This document shows, piece after piece, positions 53,296 to 63,739 of a stretch of DNA of 64,000 bases. The DNA comes from Mesorhizobium xinjiangense (GTDB lineage: Bacteria > Pseudomonadota > Alphaproteobacteria > Rhizobiales > Rhizobiaceae), in the NCBI RefSeq assembly GCF_009749525.1, contig NZ_WOAC01000012.1:1-64000 (forward strand). Reading direction: 5' to 3'. A program made the translations under genes and the position numbers. Each line of letters begins with the position of its first letter. Position 1 is the first letter of the stretch. The notes beneath the pieces were generated by a model. That model was given only the letters and a program-made list of their open reading frames with translations. It did no database searches and was not told where the DNA came from.

Positions 53296-55107
53296 TCATT
53301 CGATTGCGGTTTCGGCCGGCTCGGCCGATTGCGGGTCGAGCCGCCGCGATTCCCGGCTCGGCTTGATCAGCGGTTCCGGCGTCGGCTGCGTCTTCACCTT
53401 GTCGCCGCCGGCATAGATGCCTTCCACCGCCTGGATTTCCAGGCGTTCCTCGTCACGCCGGCGAACGTCTTGTGTGATCTCGCGCGCGGTGTCCTCGTCG
53501 AAGCCCAGCCCCTCGAGCGTCTTGCGGCCGAACATGAGCCCGGATTCGAAGGTTTCGCGCAGCTCGTAATCGACGCCCTTGGCGCGCAGCTCAAGCGTAT
53601 GGCCGCGGTCGTAGGAGCGCACATAGAGCCTGGCATGCGGGTATTCGGCCTGGATCAGCTCGACGATCCGGTCGGTCGTATCCCTTTCCCGCGTGCACAC
53701 GGCGACGATCTTCGAGCGGCGGATGCCGGCGGCCTCCAGGACGTCCTTGCGCAAGCCGTCGCCGAAATAGATGCGAAAGCCGAACTTTTCGGCCGCGCGC
53801 ACCCGGTTGGCGGAATTGTCGATGATCGTCACGTTGCTGCCGCCCGACAGCAGAATCTGGGCGGCGATCTGGCCGAAGCGCGAAAAGCCGACCATCAGCA
53901 CGTCGGAACCGGCTCCGTCGAAATTCTCCTCCATCTGCTCCTCTTCCTCCTGCCTGATGAGGTAGCGCCCGAGCATGACGGAAAGCGGCGTCAGCGCCAT
54001 GGAAATGGTCACGATGGCAACGAGGATCGAGGCCGTCGTCGGCGGAAAGATCGCGGCCGATGCGGCGGCCGAGAAGATGACGAAGCCGAATTCACCGCCC
54101 TGGGGCAGGATGAGCGCAACGCGCACGGCATCGTCGTGGGAGCGCAGAAACAGGCGGCAAAGCCCGTAGATGATGACGGCCTTGACGACCATGACAACGA
54201 GGACGGCGACAAGGATGATGACCCAGTTCTCCATGATGACCGTCAGGCGCAGCGACAGTCCGACGGCCATGAAGAACAGCGCCAGCAGAATGCCGCGAAA
54301 CGGCTCGATGTCGGCTTCCAGCTCGTGGCGGTAGGAGGATTCGGCCAAGAGCACGCCGGCGATGAAGGCGCCCATGGCCATCGACAGGCCGGCCTGCTGC
54401 ATCAGCGTGGCCGACCCCAGCACGACCAGCAGCGCGGCGGCAATCATCGCTTCCTTGGCGCCCGTATTGGCGATGATCCTGAACAGCGGGTTGAGCAGGT
54501 AGCGCCCGGCCACGACCAGGATGCCGATGGCGAGCATGGCCATGGCGAATTCCTGCAGCGGCGAGCCGGTCGCCTCCTCGCCGCCCGGCGCAAACAGCGG
54601 CACCAGCGCCAAAAGCGGCACGATGGCCAGATCCTGGAACAGCAGGATCGAGAAGGCCGTCTGGCCGTAGCGGCGATTGGTGTCGCCCTGCTCGTCGAGC
54701 AATTGCATGGCGAACGCGGTCGAGGAGAGCGCCAGGGCGAAGCCGATGATGATCGCCGCGGGCCAATCGAGCCCGGTCAGCTCGGCCGCGAGAAATGTCA
54801 GCACGGCTCCGCAGACCAGAACCTGGGCGAAACCGAGACCGAAAATGGCGTGCCTGAGAGCCCAAAGCCGCGACAACTTCAATTCAAGGCCGATGATGAA
54901 GAGCAGGAACACGATACCGAGCTCGGCAACGTGCAGCAGGTCGTCACCGCCCGAAATCAGCCGCGACACCGGGCCGATCGCCACGCCGGCGGCAAGATAG
55001 CCGAGTACGGTTGCAAGTCCCACGCTCTTGAAGAGCGGCGCGGCAAAGACCGCGCCGCCGAGCAGCAGCAGGGCCTCGGTGAAATAGGTCGGAGCTTCTG
55101 CAGCCAT
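53296..55107 (-). CDS. CPA2 monovalent cation:proton antiporter (KefB/RosB-like)
   Basis: A 603-residue inner-membrane antiporter. About twelve spans occupy residues 1-390 (VLGYLAAGVAIGP, GIVFLLFIIGLELKLSRLW, GFALALSSTAFAMQLLDEQG). A TrkA-N NAD-binding domain follows (about 405-525; VLMVGFSRFGQIAAQILLSG). It exchanges K+ or Na+ for H+. The start at 55107 has GGGGAA upstream. It is divergent from pmbA. Confidence 0.92.
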   Translation of the reverse strand: MAAEAPTYFTEALLLLGGAVFAAPLFKSVGLATVLGYLAAGVAIGPVSRLISGGDDLLHVAELGIVFLLFIIGLELKLSRLWALRHAIFGLGFAQVLVCGAVLTFLAAELTGLDWPAAIIIGFALALSSTAFAMQLLDEQGDTNRRYGQTAFSILLFQDLAIVPLLALVPLFAPGGEEATGSPLQEFAMAMLAIGILVVAGRYLLNPLFRIIANTGAKEAMIAAALLVVLGSATLMQQAGLSMAMGAFIAGVLLAESSYRHELEADIEPFRGILLALFFMAVGLSLRLTVIMENWVIILVAVLVVMVVKAVIIYGLCRLFLRSHDDAVRVALILPQGGEFGFVIFSAAASAAIFPPTTASILVAIVTISMALTPLSVMLGRYLIRQEEEEQMEENFDGAGSDVLMVGFSRFGQIAAQILLSGGSNVTIIDNSANRVRAAEKFGFRIYFGDGLRKDVLEAAGIRRSKIVAVCTRERDTTDRIVELIQAEYPHARLYVRSYDRGHTLELRAKGVDYELRETFESGLMFGRKTLEGLGFDEDTAREITQDVRRRDEERLEIQAVEGIYAGGDKVKTQPTPEPLIKPSRESRRLDPQSAEPAETAIE

Positions 55108-55261
55108 CTTCTGATTCCCCGGATCAAGGTCGTTTCGGTCTGACCGGATTGCCAACCCACCCATTGCACATGCCGGCCTGGCGCAATAGATGGAGCCTGT
55201 CCGAATTGCTGTCGAGCTGCCCGGAATGGCGGCCGGCCCGCTCACTCAACGGAAATATCGC

Positions 55262-56605
55262 ATGTCCCAGCCGCTGAACACCGAAAAGCTTGCCGATAGC
55301 GTGACCGCGCTCGTCGAGGCGGCGCGCAAGGCCGGCGCGGATGCGGCCGACGCCGTTGTCATGCGCGGCCGTTCGACCCATGTCACGGTTCGCCTGGGCA
55401 AGGTCGAATCGACCGAGGCCTCGGAAGGCGACGGCGTGTCGCTGCGGGTCTTTTGCGGCAAGCGGGTGGCCAGCGTTTCGGCGACGGTCGGGGCCGATAT
55501 CGGCCAACTCGCCGAGCGGGCCGTGTCGATGGCCAAGCTGTCGCCGGAGGACCCCTATCAGGGACTTGCCGACGCAGACCGGCTGGTCAAGGCAATCGCC
55601 GATCTCGATCTCTACGACGCAACGGAGGTTTCCGCCGACCGGCTGCGCGACGACGCGCTTGCTGCCGAGGAAGCCGCCCTGGCTGTCGACGGCGTGACAA
55701 ATTCCGGGGGCAGCAGCGCTGCCGCGGGTCTCGGCGGCATCGTGCTGGCGACCTCGGAGGGATTTATGGGAAGCTACACCGGCACCCGGTTTTCGCGCTC
55801 GGTGAGCGCGGTGGCCGGCGAGGGCACGGCGATGGAGCGCGACTATGATTTCTCCTCGCGCCTGCATTTCGACGAACTCGACGCGCCGCAGGATATCGGG
55901 CGCAGCGCCGGCGAGCGCGCAGTGCGCCGGCTCGGCGCGCGCAAGGTCAAGAGCGGCCCGGTGACGGTCGTCTACGACCCGCGTGCGGCGCGCGGCATTG
56001 CCGGTCATCTGGCGTCGGCCATCAACGGCGCGGCGGTGGCGCGCAAGACCAGCTTTCTGCGCGACATGATGGGCAAGCAGATCGCCGCGGCGGCAATCAC
56101 GGTCACCGACGATCCGCTGCGCGTGCGCGGCCAGGCCTCGCATCCCTTCGACGGCGAGGGCGTGGCGGGCGAGCGTCTCGTCATGGTCGACAAGGGCGTG
56201 CTCGGCCACTGGTTCCTGTCGACATCCGCCGCGCGCGAATTGGGCCTGAGCACGAATGGCCGCGGCGTGCGCTCGGGCTCGTCGGTCACACCGTCCTCGA
56301 CCAACCTCGCCATCGAGCCCGGCGACGCTTCGCCGGACGATCTGATCCGGTCGATCAAGAGCGGCTTCTACGTCACGGAGTTGATCGGCCAGGGGGTCAA
56401 CATGGTGACGGGCGAATACAGCCGCGGCGCCTCGGGCTTCTGGATCGAGAACGGCGAGATCGCCTATCCGGTCTCGGAAGTGACGATCGCGTCGAACCTG
56501 AAGGACATGTTCATGCGCATGACGCCGGCCAACGATGTCGACCGCAATTTCTCGAGCGCCGCGCCGACCCTGTTGATCGAGGGCATGACGCTTGCCGGCA
56601 ATTGA
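55262..56605 (+). CDS. pmbA: TldD/PmbA family protein, PmbA
   Basis: A 447-residue TldD/PmbA family protein. With TldD it forms a protease that matures some small peptides and degrades CcdA in E. coli; the metal site is in TldD, not PmbA. Typical PmbA stretches are VRLGKVESTEASEGDGVSLR and GFYVTELIGQGVNMVTGEYS. The ATG at 55262 was chosen on family length. It overlaps the next gene by 14 bp. Confidence 0.92.
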   Translation: MSQPLNTEKLADSVTALVEAARKAGADAADAVVMRGRSTHVTVRLGKVESTEASEGDGVSLRVFCGKRVASVSATVGADIGQLAERAVSMAKLSPEDPYQGLADADRLVKAIADLDLYDATEVSADRLRDDALAAEEAALAVDGVTNSGGSSAAAGLGGIVLATSEGFMGSYTGTRFSRSVSAVAGEGTAMERDYDFSSRLHFDELDAPQDIGRSAGERAVRRLGARKVKSGPVTVVYDPRAARGIAGHLASAINGAAVARKTSFLRDMMGKQIAAAAITVTDDPLRVRGQASHPFDGEGVAGERLVMVDKGVLGHWFLSTSAARELGLSTNGRGVRSGSSVTPSSTNLAIEPGDASPDDLIRSIKSGFYVTELIGQGVNMVTGEYSRGASGFWIENGEIAYPVSEVTIASNLKDMFMRMTPANDVDRNFSSAAPTLLIEGMTLAGN

Positions 56606-57386
56606 CACCAACGTCGATCGGCTCGATTCCGACCTGGCTCTCATCCGCGAAGCGGCGGAGGAAGCCGGACATATTGCGCTGCGCTATTTCGGAAACAGCC
56701 CCGAAGTCTGGCTGAAGGACGGCAGCTCGCCGGTGAGCGAGGCGGATATCGCGATCGATCGTTTCCTGTGCGAGAGCCTGACCGCGGCGCGTCCGGACTA
56801 TGGCTGGCTGTCGGAAGAGACCGCGGATTCTCCCGAGCGCTTGTCGGCTCGGCGTGTGTTTGTCGTCGATCCGATCGACGGCACGCGCGCCTTCATCGAC
56901 GGGCGCGACAGCTGGTGCGTTTCCATCGCGGTGGTCGAAGCGGGACGCGCGATTGCGGGCGTGCTGGAATGCCCGGCCAGGAAGGAGCATTTTCATGCGC
57001 AGGCCGGCCGCGGCGCCTTTCTCGACGGCAAGGAGATAGCCGTGCGCAAGGCCGGCTGGCATCCGGTGATCGGCGGTCCGAAAGCGATGATCGAGGCGGT
57101 GCCGGCGAACCTGCGCGCGCGGCTGCAGACGACCGGCTATATCCCTTCGCTAGCCTACCGCGTCGCGACGATCGCGCGTGGCGAGATCGACGGCACGTTC
57201 GTCAAACCCAATGCGCATGACTGGGATCTGGCGGCGGCCGACCTCATTTTGCACGAGGCCGGCGGCGGCATCCTGGACGCCAGTCTTGAACGGCCGGACT
57301 ATGGCGGCCGCAACGTGCGCCACGGCGCGCTGGTCGCCGGCAGCGGCCCGCTGCTCGACGAACTGGCGCAGACGCTTGCCACATAA
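56592..57386 (+). CDS. cysQ: 3'(2'),5'-bisphosphate nucleotidase / inositol monophosphatase family
   Basis: A 264-residue Mg-dependent phosphatase of the inositol monophosphatase superfamily. The metal-binding DPIDGTRAFIDG and the distal HDWDLAAADLILHEAGG motifs are present. CysQ-type members hydrolyse PAP from sulfate assimilation; inositol phosphatase activity is an alternative. It overlaps pmbA by 14 bp and is probably in the same operon as the lipid-A genes downstream. Confidence 0.88.
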   Translation: MPAIDTNVDRLDSDLALIREAAEEAGHIALRYFGNSPEVWLKDGSSPVSEADIAIDRFLCESLTAARPDYGWLSEETADSPERLSARRVFVVDPIDGTRAFIDGRDSWCVSIAVVEAGRAIAGVLECPARKEHFHAQAGRGAFLDGKEIAVRKAGWHPVIGGPKAMIEAVPANLRARLQTTGYIPSLAYRVATIARGEIDGTFVKPNAHDWDLAAADLILHEAGGGILDASLERPDYGGRNVRHGALVAGSGPLLDELAQTLAT

Positions 57387-57464
57387 AGGCTTGCGCCGGT
57401 TTGCAAATCGCGCGAATTGCACTAATCAGGACGACGAATTCCTAAACTACGAGCGAGGCCGATC

Positions 57465-57716
57465 ATGGCTGAAGGGACTGCCGGCAAACAGCTTTTGCAC
57501 CTTGTCTTCGGCGGCGAACTGACGTCGCTTGAAAGCATCGAATTCCGCGATCTCGAGGACCTCGACATCGTGGGCATCTATCCCGACTACAAATCGGCCG
57601 AACAGGCCTGGAAGGCCAAGGCCCAGGAGACGGTCGACAACGCGCATATGCGCTATTTCATCGTTCACCTGCACCGCCTCCTCGACCCGGAAGCCAAGAC
57701 AACGCATGAAGGCTGA
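57465..57716 (+). CDS. DUF4170 protein
   Basis: An 83-residue soluble protein of the DUF4170 family, conserved in alphaproteobacteria (KQLLHLVFGGELTSLESIEF, then VGIYPDYKSAEQAWKAKAQ). Its function is unknown. It overlaps the following acyltransferase gene by 11 bp, so it is likely cotranslated with the lipid-A genes. Confidence 0.88.
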   Translation: MAEGTAGKQLLHLVFGGELTSLESIEFRDLEDLDIVGIYPDYKSAEQAWKAKAQETVDNAHMRYFIVHLHRLLDPEAKTTHEG

Positions 57717-58524
57717 GCCGTTGGGCGAATTGATGAACGATCGCCGGACGGCCGACATGCCGGCTGTCGCATCGCGTCGCCGGTCCGCCGGCAAGGACGC
57801 ACCGATGAAGGCATTCTGGCTTCGCATACGCCGTCCGCTGGCTCAATCGCGCCTCGTCAAGGGCCTTCTTGTGCGGCTTTTGTCGGGCGTGCTGCGCTTC
57901 GTCTATCTGACCAATCGCGTCGTGCCGGGCTCGCACGATCCGCATGCCGTTGCCGCACTGGAGGCGCCGTCGATCTTCGCCATGTGGCACGGGCAACATC
58001 TGCTGATACCCTGCATCGTGCCGCGTTATCTCAAGGCGGTGGCAATGTTCTCACGCAGCCGCGATGCCGAGCTGAACGCGGCCGTGGCCGAACGTTTCGG
58101 CATCACGCCTGTGCGCGGCTCGGGCGGACGTGAAAGCGGCCGGGCGGCGCAAAAAGGCGGTGCACGTGCCCTGATTGCCCTGAAAAAGGCGCTTGGGCAT
58201 GGAAGGAGCGTCGCCATGATCGCAGACATACCGCATGGCAAGCCGCGCGAGGCCGGACTGGGCATCGTCACGCTGGCCCGCATCTCCGGACGCCCGATCG
58301 TTCCGGTCGCCTGCGCGACCAGCCGCCGCAAGGTGCTCGAAAAGAGCTGGGACAAGACGACCATCAACCTGCCTTTCGGCCGTCGTGCGCTTGTCGCCGG
58401 AGAGCCGATCTACGTGAACGCCGATGCCGACGACGCGGAAATGGAGCGCAAGCGCGTCGCGGTGACGCAAAGCCTCGACGCGGCCACCGCACAGGCCTAC
58501 CGGCTGGTCGACGGCAAGCCATGA
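57706..58524 (+). CDS. DUF374 / lysophospholipid acyltransferase-like protein
   Basis: About 272 residues of the LPLAT superfamily, DUF374 branch. The catalytic HX4D-type region is in AMWHGQHLLI, with FSRSRDAELN and PVRGSGGRESGRAAQKGG following. Its place between DUF4170 and waaA suggests acylation of lipid A or core. The ATG at 57706 overlaps the previous gene; later starts at 57805 are possible. It overlaps waaA as ATGA. Confidence 0.85.
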   Translation: MKAEPLGELMNDRRTADMPAVASRRRSAGKDAPMKAFWLRIRRPLAQSRLVKGLLVRLLSGVLRFVYLTNRVVPGSHDPHAVAALEAPSIFAMWHGQHLLIPCIVPRYLKAVAMFSRSRDAELNAAVAERFGITPVRGSGGRESGRAAQKGGARALIALKKALGHGRSVAMIADIPHGKPREAGLGIVTLARISGRPIVPVACATSRRKVLEKSWDKTTINLPFGRRALVAGEPIYVNADADDAEMERKRVAVTQSLDAATAQAYRLVDGKP

Positions 58525-59852
58525 GCGAGCGGTGGGCCCGGGCAGCATTGGCGGCTTATCGCTGGGCGGGTGCCGGTGCCTATCCGCTGATCGGCGGCTA
58601 TCTCGCCTGGCGCACGTCGCGCGGCAAGGAGGACCGGGGCCGCAGGCGCGAGCGCTATGGGTTGTCCAAACTGCCACGGCCCACCGGCCCGCTCGTATGG
58701 GTGCACGCGGCGAGCGTCGGTGAAACGCTGGCCGTGGCGCCGCTGGTCGAACGCATCGCGGGCTTCGGTATCCATGTCGTCCTGACCACCGGAACGGTGA
58801 CGTCGGCCAAATTGGTCCAGGACCGTTTCGGCGAGCGCATCATCCACCAATACGTGCCGCTCGACCTGAAGCCGGCGGTGAGCCGTTTTCTCGACCACTG
58901 GGTTCCGGATCTCGCCATCATTGCCGAGTCGGAGCTCTGGCCGGTCACGATCCTGGAACTGGGCGCCAGGCGCATACCGCAGGTCATGGTCAACGGGCGC
59001 CTGTCGGACCGTTCCTTCGCTTCGTGGAGCAAACGGACCTATCTTGCCGAAGCGCTGCTGGAAAAGCTTTCGCTGGTGCTGGCGCAATCCGAGCTTGACG
59101 GCGAGCGCTACCGCGCGCTTGGCGCGCGCCCCGTCATCGTCTCGGGAAATCTGAAAGTGGACACGGATCCGCCGCCCGTCGACCGGGCTGAACTGGCGCG
59201 TGTCGAGGCCGAGATCGGGCGCCGCAAGACCTGGGCCGCCGTCTCGACCCACGATGGGGAGGAGATGATCGCGGCCCATGTGCACCGGTTGCTGCGTTCG
59301 CGTCATACCGACATTCTCACAATCGTCGTGCCAAGGCATCCCGATCGCGCCGATGCGATTGAGGAGGCCATGATGGAAAAGGGTCTGCGGGTGGCTCGGC
59401 GCAGCCGCGGCGACGCAATCGCGTCCGATACGGACATTCTGCTGGGTGACACGATCGGCGAGATGGGGCTTTATCTGCGGCTGACCGAGATCGCGTTTCT
59501 GGGACGCTCGCTGACGGCGGATGGCGGGCAGAACCCGCTCGAACCGGCCATGCTCGACACGGCGGTGCTGTCGGGCCGCAATGTGCAGAATTTTCGCGAC
59601 GCCTATCGCCAACTCGTCACCAAGGGCGGGGCGCGGCTCGTGCAGGATCAGGACATGCTGGCCGGTGCCGTCAATTTTCTTTTGAAGAACGACGACAAGC
59701 GCCTGCAGATGATGAAAGCAGGGCGCCAGGTGGTCGAAGACATGCGTGGTGCGCTGGCCTCTACGCTCAAGGCGCTGGAGCCCTATATTCAGCCACTCAT
59801 CGTCAAGGCCAGGCTGGAAGACGGCGGCAAGCGCAACAACGGGTGGACATGA
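58521..59852 (+). CDS. waaA: 3-deoxy-D-manno-octulosonic acid (Kdo) transferase
   Basis: A 443-residue GT30 membrane-associated enzyme adding Kdo to lipid IVA. The signature WVHAASVGETLAVAPLVE is near residue 60; AESELWPVTILELGARRI and the C-terminal NPLEPAMLDTAVLSGRNVQN complete the fold. It overlaps both DUF374 (ATGA) and lpxK (ATGA), forming a compact lipid-A operon. Confidence 0.94.
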   Translation: MSERWARAALAAYRWAGAGAYPLIGGYLAWRTSRGKEDRGRRRERYGLSKLPRPTGPLVWVHAASVGETLAVAPLVERIAGFGIHVVLTTGTVTSAKLVQDRFGERIIHQYVPLDLKPAVSRFLDHWVPDLAIIAESELWPVTILELGARRIPQVMVNGRLSDRSFASWSKRTYLAEALLEKLSLVLAQSELDGERYRALGARPVIVSGNLKVDTDPPPVDRAELARVEAEIGRRKTWAAVSTHDGEEMIAAHVHRLLRSRHTDILTIVVPRHPDRADAIEEAMMEKGLRVARRSRGDAIASDTDILLGDTIGEMGLYLRLTEIAFLGRSLTADGGQNPLEPAMLDTAVLSGRNVQNFRDAYRQLVTKGGARLVQDQDMLAGAVNFLLKNDDKRLQMMKAGRQVVEDMRGALASTLKALEPYIQPLIVKARLEDGGKRNNGWT

Positions 59853-60892
59853 CGAGCGAGGCGCCTCCCTTCTGGTGGGCAAGCGCGGACTGGCGCGCCT
59901 GGGCGCTGTGGCCTTTCTCGGCGATCTACGGCCTCGTCGGTGCACGCCGCATGGCGCGGGCGAAGCGCGAGCCGGTGGCAGCACCGGTCCTGTGCGTGGG
60001 CAATCTGACGGTCGGCGGCACGGGCAAGACGCCAACGGTGATAGCGCTGTGCCGGGCGGCGGTTGCGCGCGGGCTGAGGCCCGGCGTTTTGTCGCGCGGT
60101 CATGGCGGATCGATGCACCATCCGCATGTGGTCGACTTGCAGGTCGACGGCGCTCGCCAAGTCGGCGACGAGCCGCTGCTTCTGGCCCGCCACGCGCCGG
60201 TGGCGGTGACGCCGGATCGCGCGGCCGGGGCGCGTCTCCTGATCGAAGAGGGCTGCGACTTCCTGATCATGGATGACGGTTTCCAGAGCGCGCGTATCCG
60301 TTACGACTATGCCCTGATCGTCATCGATGCCCGGCGCGGCATCGGCAATGCGCATGTCATTCCCGGCGGACCGATGCGCGCCCCGCTCATTCAGCAGATG
60401 CGCTTTGCCGATGCGGTCCTGGCGATCGGCGAGGGCGACGGCGCCGACAGGGTGATCCGGGCGACCGCTCGGGCGGGAAAGCCGGTCTACAGCGCCGTGA
60501 TGCGCCCCGAGAATGCCGACGAGATTGCCGGAGGCACATTCCTTGCCTTTGCCGGCATCGGCGATCCGGAGAAATTCTTCGACAGCGCCCGGCGGGCCGG
60601 AGCACAGCTGGAAGGTATGCGTGCCTTCGGCGATCACCATCTTTATTCGCAGGACGATATCGGCGAGCTGGCGGATGCCGCCAAACGTGCCGGAGCGGAT
60701 TTGCTCACGACCGAAAAGGATGCGGTGCGGCTGGCTTCGGGATCGGCCGGTCTGCGCGCTTTCGCCGAGACTGTTGCCGTCTTGAAGATTGCCGTGGCAT
60801 TCGAGCGGGACGATGCCCCCGATGCCATCATTTCCGCCACGCTGGCCGCCTTCGAGAAGCGACGATTCGGCGTTTCACGGCCCGGGTCGTGA
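59849..60892 (+). CDS. lpxK: Tetraacyldisaccharide 4'-kinase
   Basis: A 347-residue inner-membrane kinase phosphorylating the 4' position of the lipid-A precursor. A P-loop is present in VGNLTVGGTGKTPTVIAL, followed by SRGHGGS and the DDGFQSARIRYDYALI segment. The ATG at 59849 overlaps the waaA stop as ATGA. It is convergent with the DUF2093 gene, 8 bp away. Confidence 0.94.
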   Translation: MTSEAPPFWWASADWRAWALWPFSAIYGLVGARRMARAKREPVAAPVLCVGNLTVGGTGKTPTVIALCRAAVARGLRPGVLSRGHGGSMHHPHVVDLQVDGARQVGDEPLLLARHAPVAVTPDRAAGARLLIEEGCDFLIMDDGFQSARIRYDYALIVIDARRGIGNAHVIPGGPMRAPLIQQMRFADAVLAIGEGDGADRVIRATARAGKPVYSAVMRPENADEIAGGTFLAFAGIGDPEKFFDSARRAGAQLEGMRAFGDHHLYSQDDIGELADAAKRAGADLLTTEKDAVRLASGSAGLRAFAETVAVLKIAVAFERDDAPDAIISATLAAFEKRRFGVSRPGS

Positions 60893-60900
60893 CCGGCTGA

Positions 60901-61131
60901 TCAGGCGCGCTTGCGCATGTCGGGATTGATCTCGATCTCGCGCGCCAGCGAGACGTCGGCGCTGACATAGGGCTCCTGGCGCGCTACGCTCCAATATTTC
61001 AACTCGTCGAGCGGGATCGCCTCGCCGGTCACCGCGCAACGCACGAATGATCCGGGGCTGGCAACCTGGAAGTCGCCATCGAGATAACGAAGGCGCGCCT
61101 CGCGCGCGCCGGGACCTTCAAACCGGTTCAT
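60901..61131 (-). CDS. DUF2093 protein
   Basis: A 76-residue DUF2093 protein (RYLDGDFQVASPGSFVRCAV, then LDELKYWSVARQEPYVS). Family members are small alphaproteobacterial proteins of unknown function, often found beside lpxK and mutL as here. Confidence 0.88.
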   Translation of the reverse strand: MNRFEGPGAREARLRYLDGDFQVASPGSFVRCAVTGEAIPLDELKYWSVARQEPYVSADVSLAREIEINPDMRKRA

Positions 61132-61205
61132 CTTTCAATCACTCCGCATGGCTAAGCGCCACAAAACGCCTGCGAGGTCAAGCAGAGAGGTTGGCGGCTG
61201 GTGCC

Positions 61206-63035
61206 TCATCGCCGGCCGAACAGGCGTTCGATGTCGGCAAGCTTGAGCTCGATATAGGTCGGCCGGCCATGATTGCATGTGCCCGAGCCAGGCGTGGCCT
61301 CCATCTGCCGCAACAGCGCGTTCATCTCCTCGGCGCGCAGCCGGCGTCCCGAACGCACCGAGCCGTGGCAGGCCATGGTGGCGGCGATGTGGTCGATGCG
61401 TTCCTTCAGCATGTCGGTGCTGTCGGTGTCGGCGATCTCGTCGGCCAGGTCGCGCACCAGGCTCTGCACGTCGGTCTCGCCCAGCATGGCCGGCGTCTCG
61501 CGCACCGCGACCGCGCCCGGCCCGAAGCGCTCGAGGCCGAGGCCGAAGCGCTTGAGCGTCTCGGCGTGCGAGGCCAGGCGTTCGGCGTCGTCCTCCGGCA
61601 GGTCGACGATTTCGGGCAGAAGCAGCATCTGGGCCGGCAGGGGCCGCGAATGCAGTGCCCGCTTCAGGGCCTCGTAGACGAGGCGCTCATGGGCGGCGTG
61701 CTGGTCGACAATGACGAGCGAATCGTCCGTCTGGGCGACGATGTAGTTTTCGTGCACCTGCGCCCGCGCCGCGCCGAGCGGCGCACGGGTAAGCTCTGCG
61801 GCCGCCTCGATCTCGCCGGCGCGGGCATCGGCGGCCGGGGCGGCGACGGGGTCGAGCGTGGCCTGCGCCCCCTCGCCGAAGCCGGATGACAAGGGGCGGT
61901 AGGGCGAATGTTCCGGACCTGCATATGCGGGCGGAGCGGCGCGCCCTGCATAGGGGGCGGCAGCCTGATAGGACGCGGCGTTGCCCGGACCGCCCGGCCG
62001 GAAAGCCGACAGCATGCCCGCCGCCCCCTCGCTCGATGGCCGGATGCCGGCCTCGCTCAGCGCCTGGCGGATGGCACCGATGATGAGCCCGCGCACCAGT
62101 CCCGGATCGCGAAAGCGCACATCGGCCTTTGCCGGATGAACGTTGACGTCGACGAGCGCGGGATCGAGCGTGAGGAAGAGCGCGGCGACGGGGAAGCGGT
62201 CGCGCGGCAGGACATCGGCATAGGCGGCGCGCAAGGCGGCGGAGATCTGCTTGTCGCGCACCGGGCGCCCGTTGACGAAGGCATATTGCTGCAGCGAGTT
62301 GGCGCGCGTGTAGGCGGGCGTCGACACCTGGGCGGACAGCCGCACGCCTTCGCGCTCGGCGTCGATGGCGATGGCGTTCTTCGGAAATTCCGCGCCCAGC
62401 ACCTTCGCCAGACGGTTGAGCGCACCGTTCTCACCCGTTTCGCCCGGCAGGTCGAGCCGCGTACGGTCGGTGCCCGAAAGCGTGAAGCGCACCTGCGGGA
62501 AGGCGACCGCCATGCGGCGCACCACATCGGTGACGGCGCTCGTTTCGGCGCGCTCGCCCTTCATGAATTTGAGACGTGCCGGGGTGGCGAAGAAGAGGTC
62601 GCGCACCTCGACCAGCGTGCCCGGATTGGCCGCCGCCGGACGCGGACCCTCGACGCGCCCGCCCTCGACAAGAATTTCGGCGGCGTGCGGGGCGTCGGCG
62701 GTGCGCGAACGGATGGTCAGCCGCGCCACCGAGCCGATCGAGGGCAGTGCCTCGCCGCGAAAGCCGAGCGAGCGGATGTCGTGGATGTCGTCGGACAGTT
62801 TGGAGGTGCAATGGCGCGATACCGCCAGAGGCAATTCGTTCTCCGCAATGCCTCCCCCGTCGTCGATGACGCGGATCAGGTTGAGGCCGCCGCCGGCGGT
62901 GACGACCTCGACGCGGGACGCGCGGGCGTCGAGTGCGTTTTCGATGAGTTCCTTGACCACGCTCGCCGGCCGCTCGATAACCTCGCCGGCGGCGATCTGG
63001 TTGATCATGGTTTCGGAAAGCTGGCGGATCGACAT
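61206..63035 (-). CDS. mutL: DNA mismatch repair protein MutL
   Basis: A 609-residue mismatch repair protein. The GHKL ATPase shows [26 protein letters not shown] and [14 protein letters not shown]. The C-terminal dimerisation domain carries the endonuclease motif DQHA(X)2E(X)4E ([12 protein letters not shown]) and [11 protein letters not shown]. This fits an endonuclease-active MutL, as expected in bacteria lacking MutH. The start at 63035 was set by family alignment; the frame extends 87 codons upstream. Confidence 0.96.
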   Translation of the reverse strand: MSIRQLSETMINQIAAGEVIERPASVVKELIENALDARASRVEVVTAGGGLNLIRVIDDGGGIAENELPLAVSRHCTSKLSDDIHDIRSLGFRGEALPSIGSVARLTIRSRTADAPHAAEILVEGGRVEGPRPAAANPGTLVEVRDLFFATPARLKFMKGERAETSAVTDVVRRMAVAFPQVRFTLSGTDRTRLDLPGETGENGALNRLAKVLGAEFPKNAIAIDAEREGVRLSAQVSTPAYTRANSLQQYAFVNGRPVRDKQISAALRAAYADVLPRDRFPVAALFLTLDPALVDVNVHPAKADVRFRDPGLVRGLIIGAIRQALSEAGIRPSSEGAAGMLSAFRPGGPGNAASYQAAAPYAGRAAPPAYAGPEHSPYRPLSSGFGEGAQATLDPVAAPAADARAGEIEAAAELTRAPLGAARAQVHENYIVAQTDDSLVIVDQHAAHERLVYEALKRALHSRPLPAQMLLLPEIVDLPEDDAERLASHAETLKRFGLGLERFGPGAVAVRETPAMLGETDVQSLVRDLADEIADTDSTDMLKERIDHIAATMACHGSVRSGRRLRAEEMNALLRQMEATPGSGTCNHGRPTYIELKLADIERLFGRR

Positions 63036-63115
63036 GGGTAGGTTATAGCCGGATTCGGCGGCGAGGGGAGGGGGCGCGGAGAGCATGGCGGCATGCGCGA
63101 AGAGCCCGGCCGGTC

Positions 63116-63577
63116 TCACCCCCGTCCGCGATAGGGCGCCACGCCCTGGTCGGGCAGCCAGGCGCCTTCGGGCGGCGCGCCGGTCTGCCAGAAGACGTCG
63201 ATCGGGATGCCGCCGCGCGGGTACCAGTAGCCGGCGATCCTGAGCCACAGCGGCGTCGTCGCCTCGATGACGCGGCGCGCGATCATCACCGTGCAATCCT
63301 CATGAAAGGCGCCGTGGTTGCGGAAGGAGGTGAGGAAGAGTTTCAGCGATTTCGATTCCACAAGCGCGGCGTCCGGCGCATAGTCGATGACGATATGGGC
63401 GAAGTCGGGCTGGCCGGTCACCGGGCAGAGCGAGGTGAATTCCGGGCAGGTGAAACGCACGATCGCCGGCGGGCCTTCGCCGCGCGCATAGGGTACGGTC
63501 TCCAGCAGCGCTTCGTCGGGCGAGGCGGGCGTTTCAGCCTTGGCGCCGAGTTGGGAGAGGCTGTCGGTCTTGGCCAT
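63116..63577 (-). CDS. queF: NADPH-dependent 7-cyano-7-deazaguanine reductase
   Basis: A 153-residue QueF reducing preQ0 to preQ1 in queuosine synthesis. The catalytic cysteine is in [16 protein letters not shown], and [12 protein letters not shown] supplies the conserved acid and histidine. It is the short single-domain form. AAGGAG precedes the ATG. No preQ1 riboswitch was seen in its leader. It is divergent from kbl. Confidence 0.94.
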   Translation of the reverse strand: MAKTDSLSQLGAKAETPASPDEALLETVPYARGEGPPAIVRFTCPEFTSLCPVTGQPDFAHIVIDYAPDAALVESKSLKLFLTSFRNHGAFHEDCTVMIARRVIEATTPLWLRIAGYWYPRGGIPIDVFWQTGAPPEGAWLPDQGVAPYRGRG

Positions 63578-63739
63578 TTCGGGGGCTCCTTTGCCTGTCG
63601 CAATAGTCGCCCATCATTGCAACATAAAGGCATGGCCGGCGAATGTTCTGCCCGGGCGAGGGGACCGCATCGGGTGATAATTGTGATAGCCTCGCTTCGA
63701 AGGCAAATTGCAGGGAAATGTGAAAGGAGACCACAGCGG

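Noticed and set aside
53290-55143. 617-codon plus-strand frame across the antiporter gene
   Set aside because: Antisense of the CPA2 antiporter; composition is His/Asp/Gln rich and without recognisable domains.
63578-63739. Possible preQ1 riboswitch before queF
   Set aside because: No pseudoknot-like core or A-rich tail could be recognised in the short leader.
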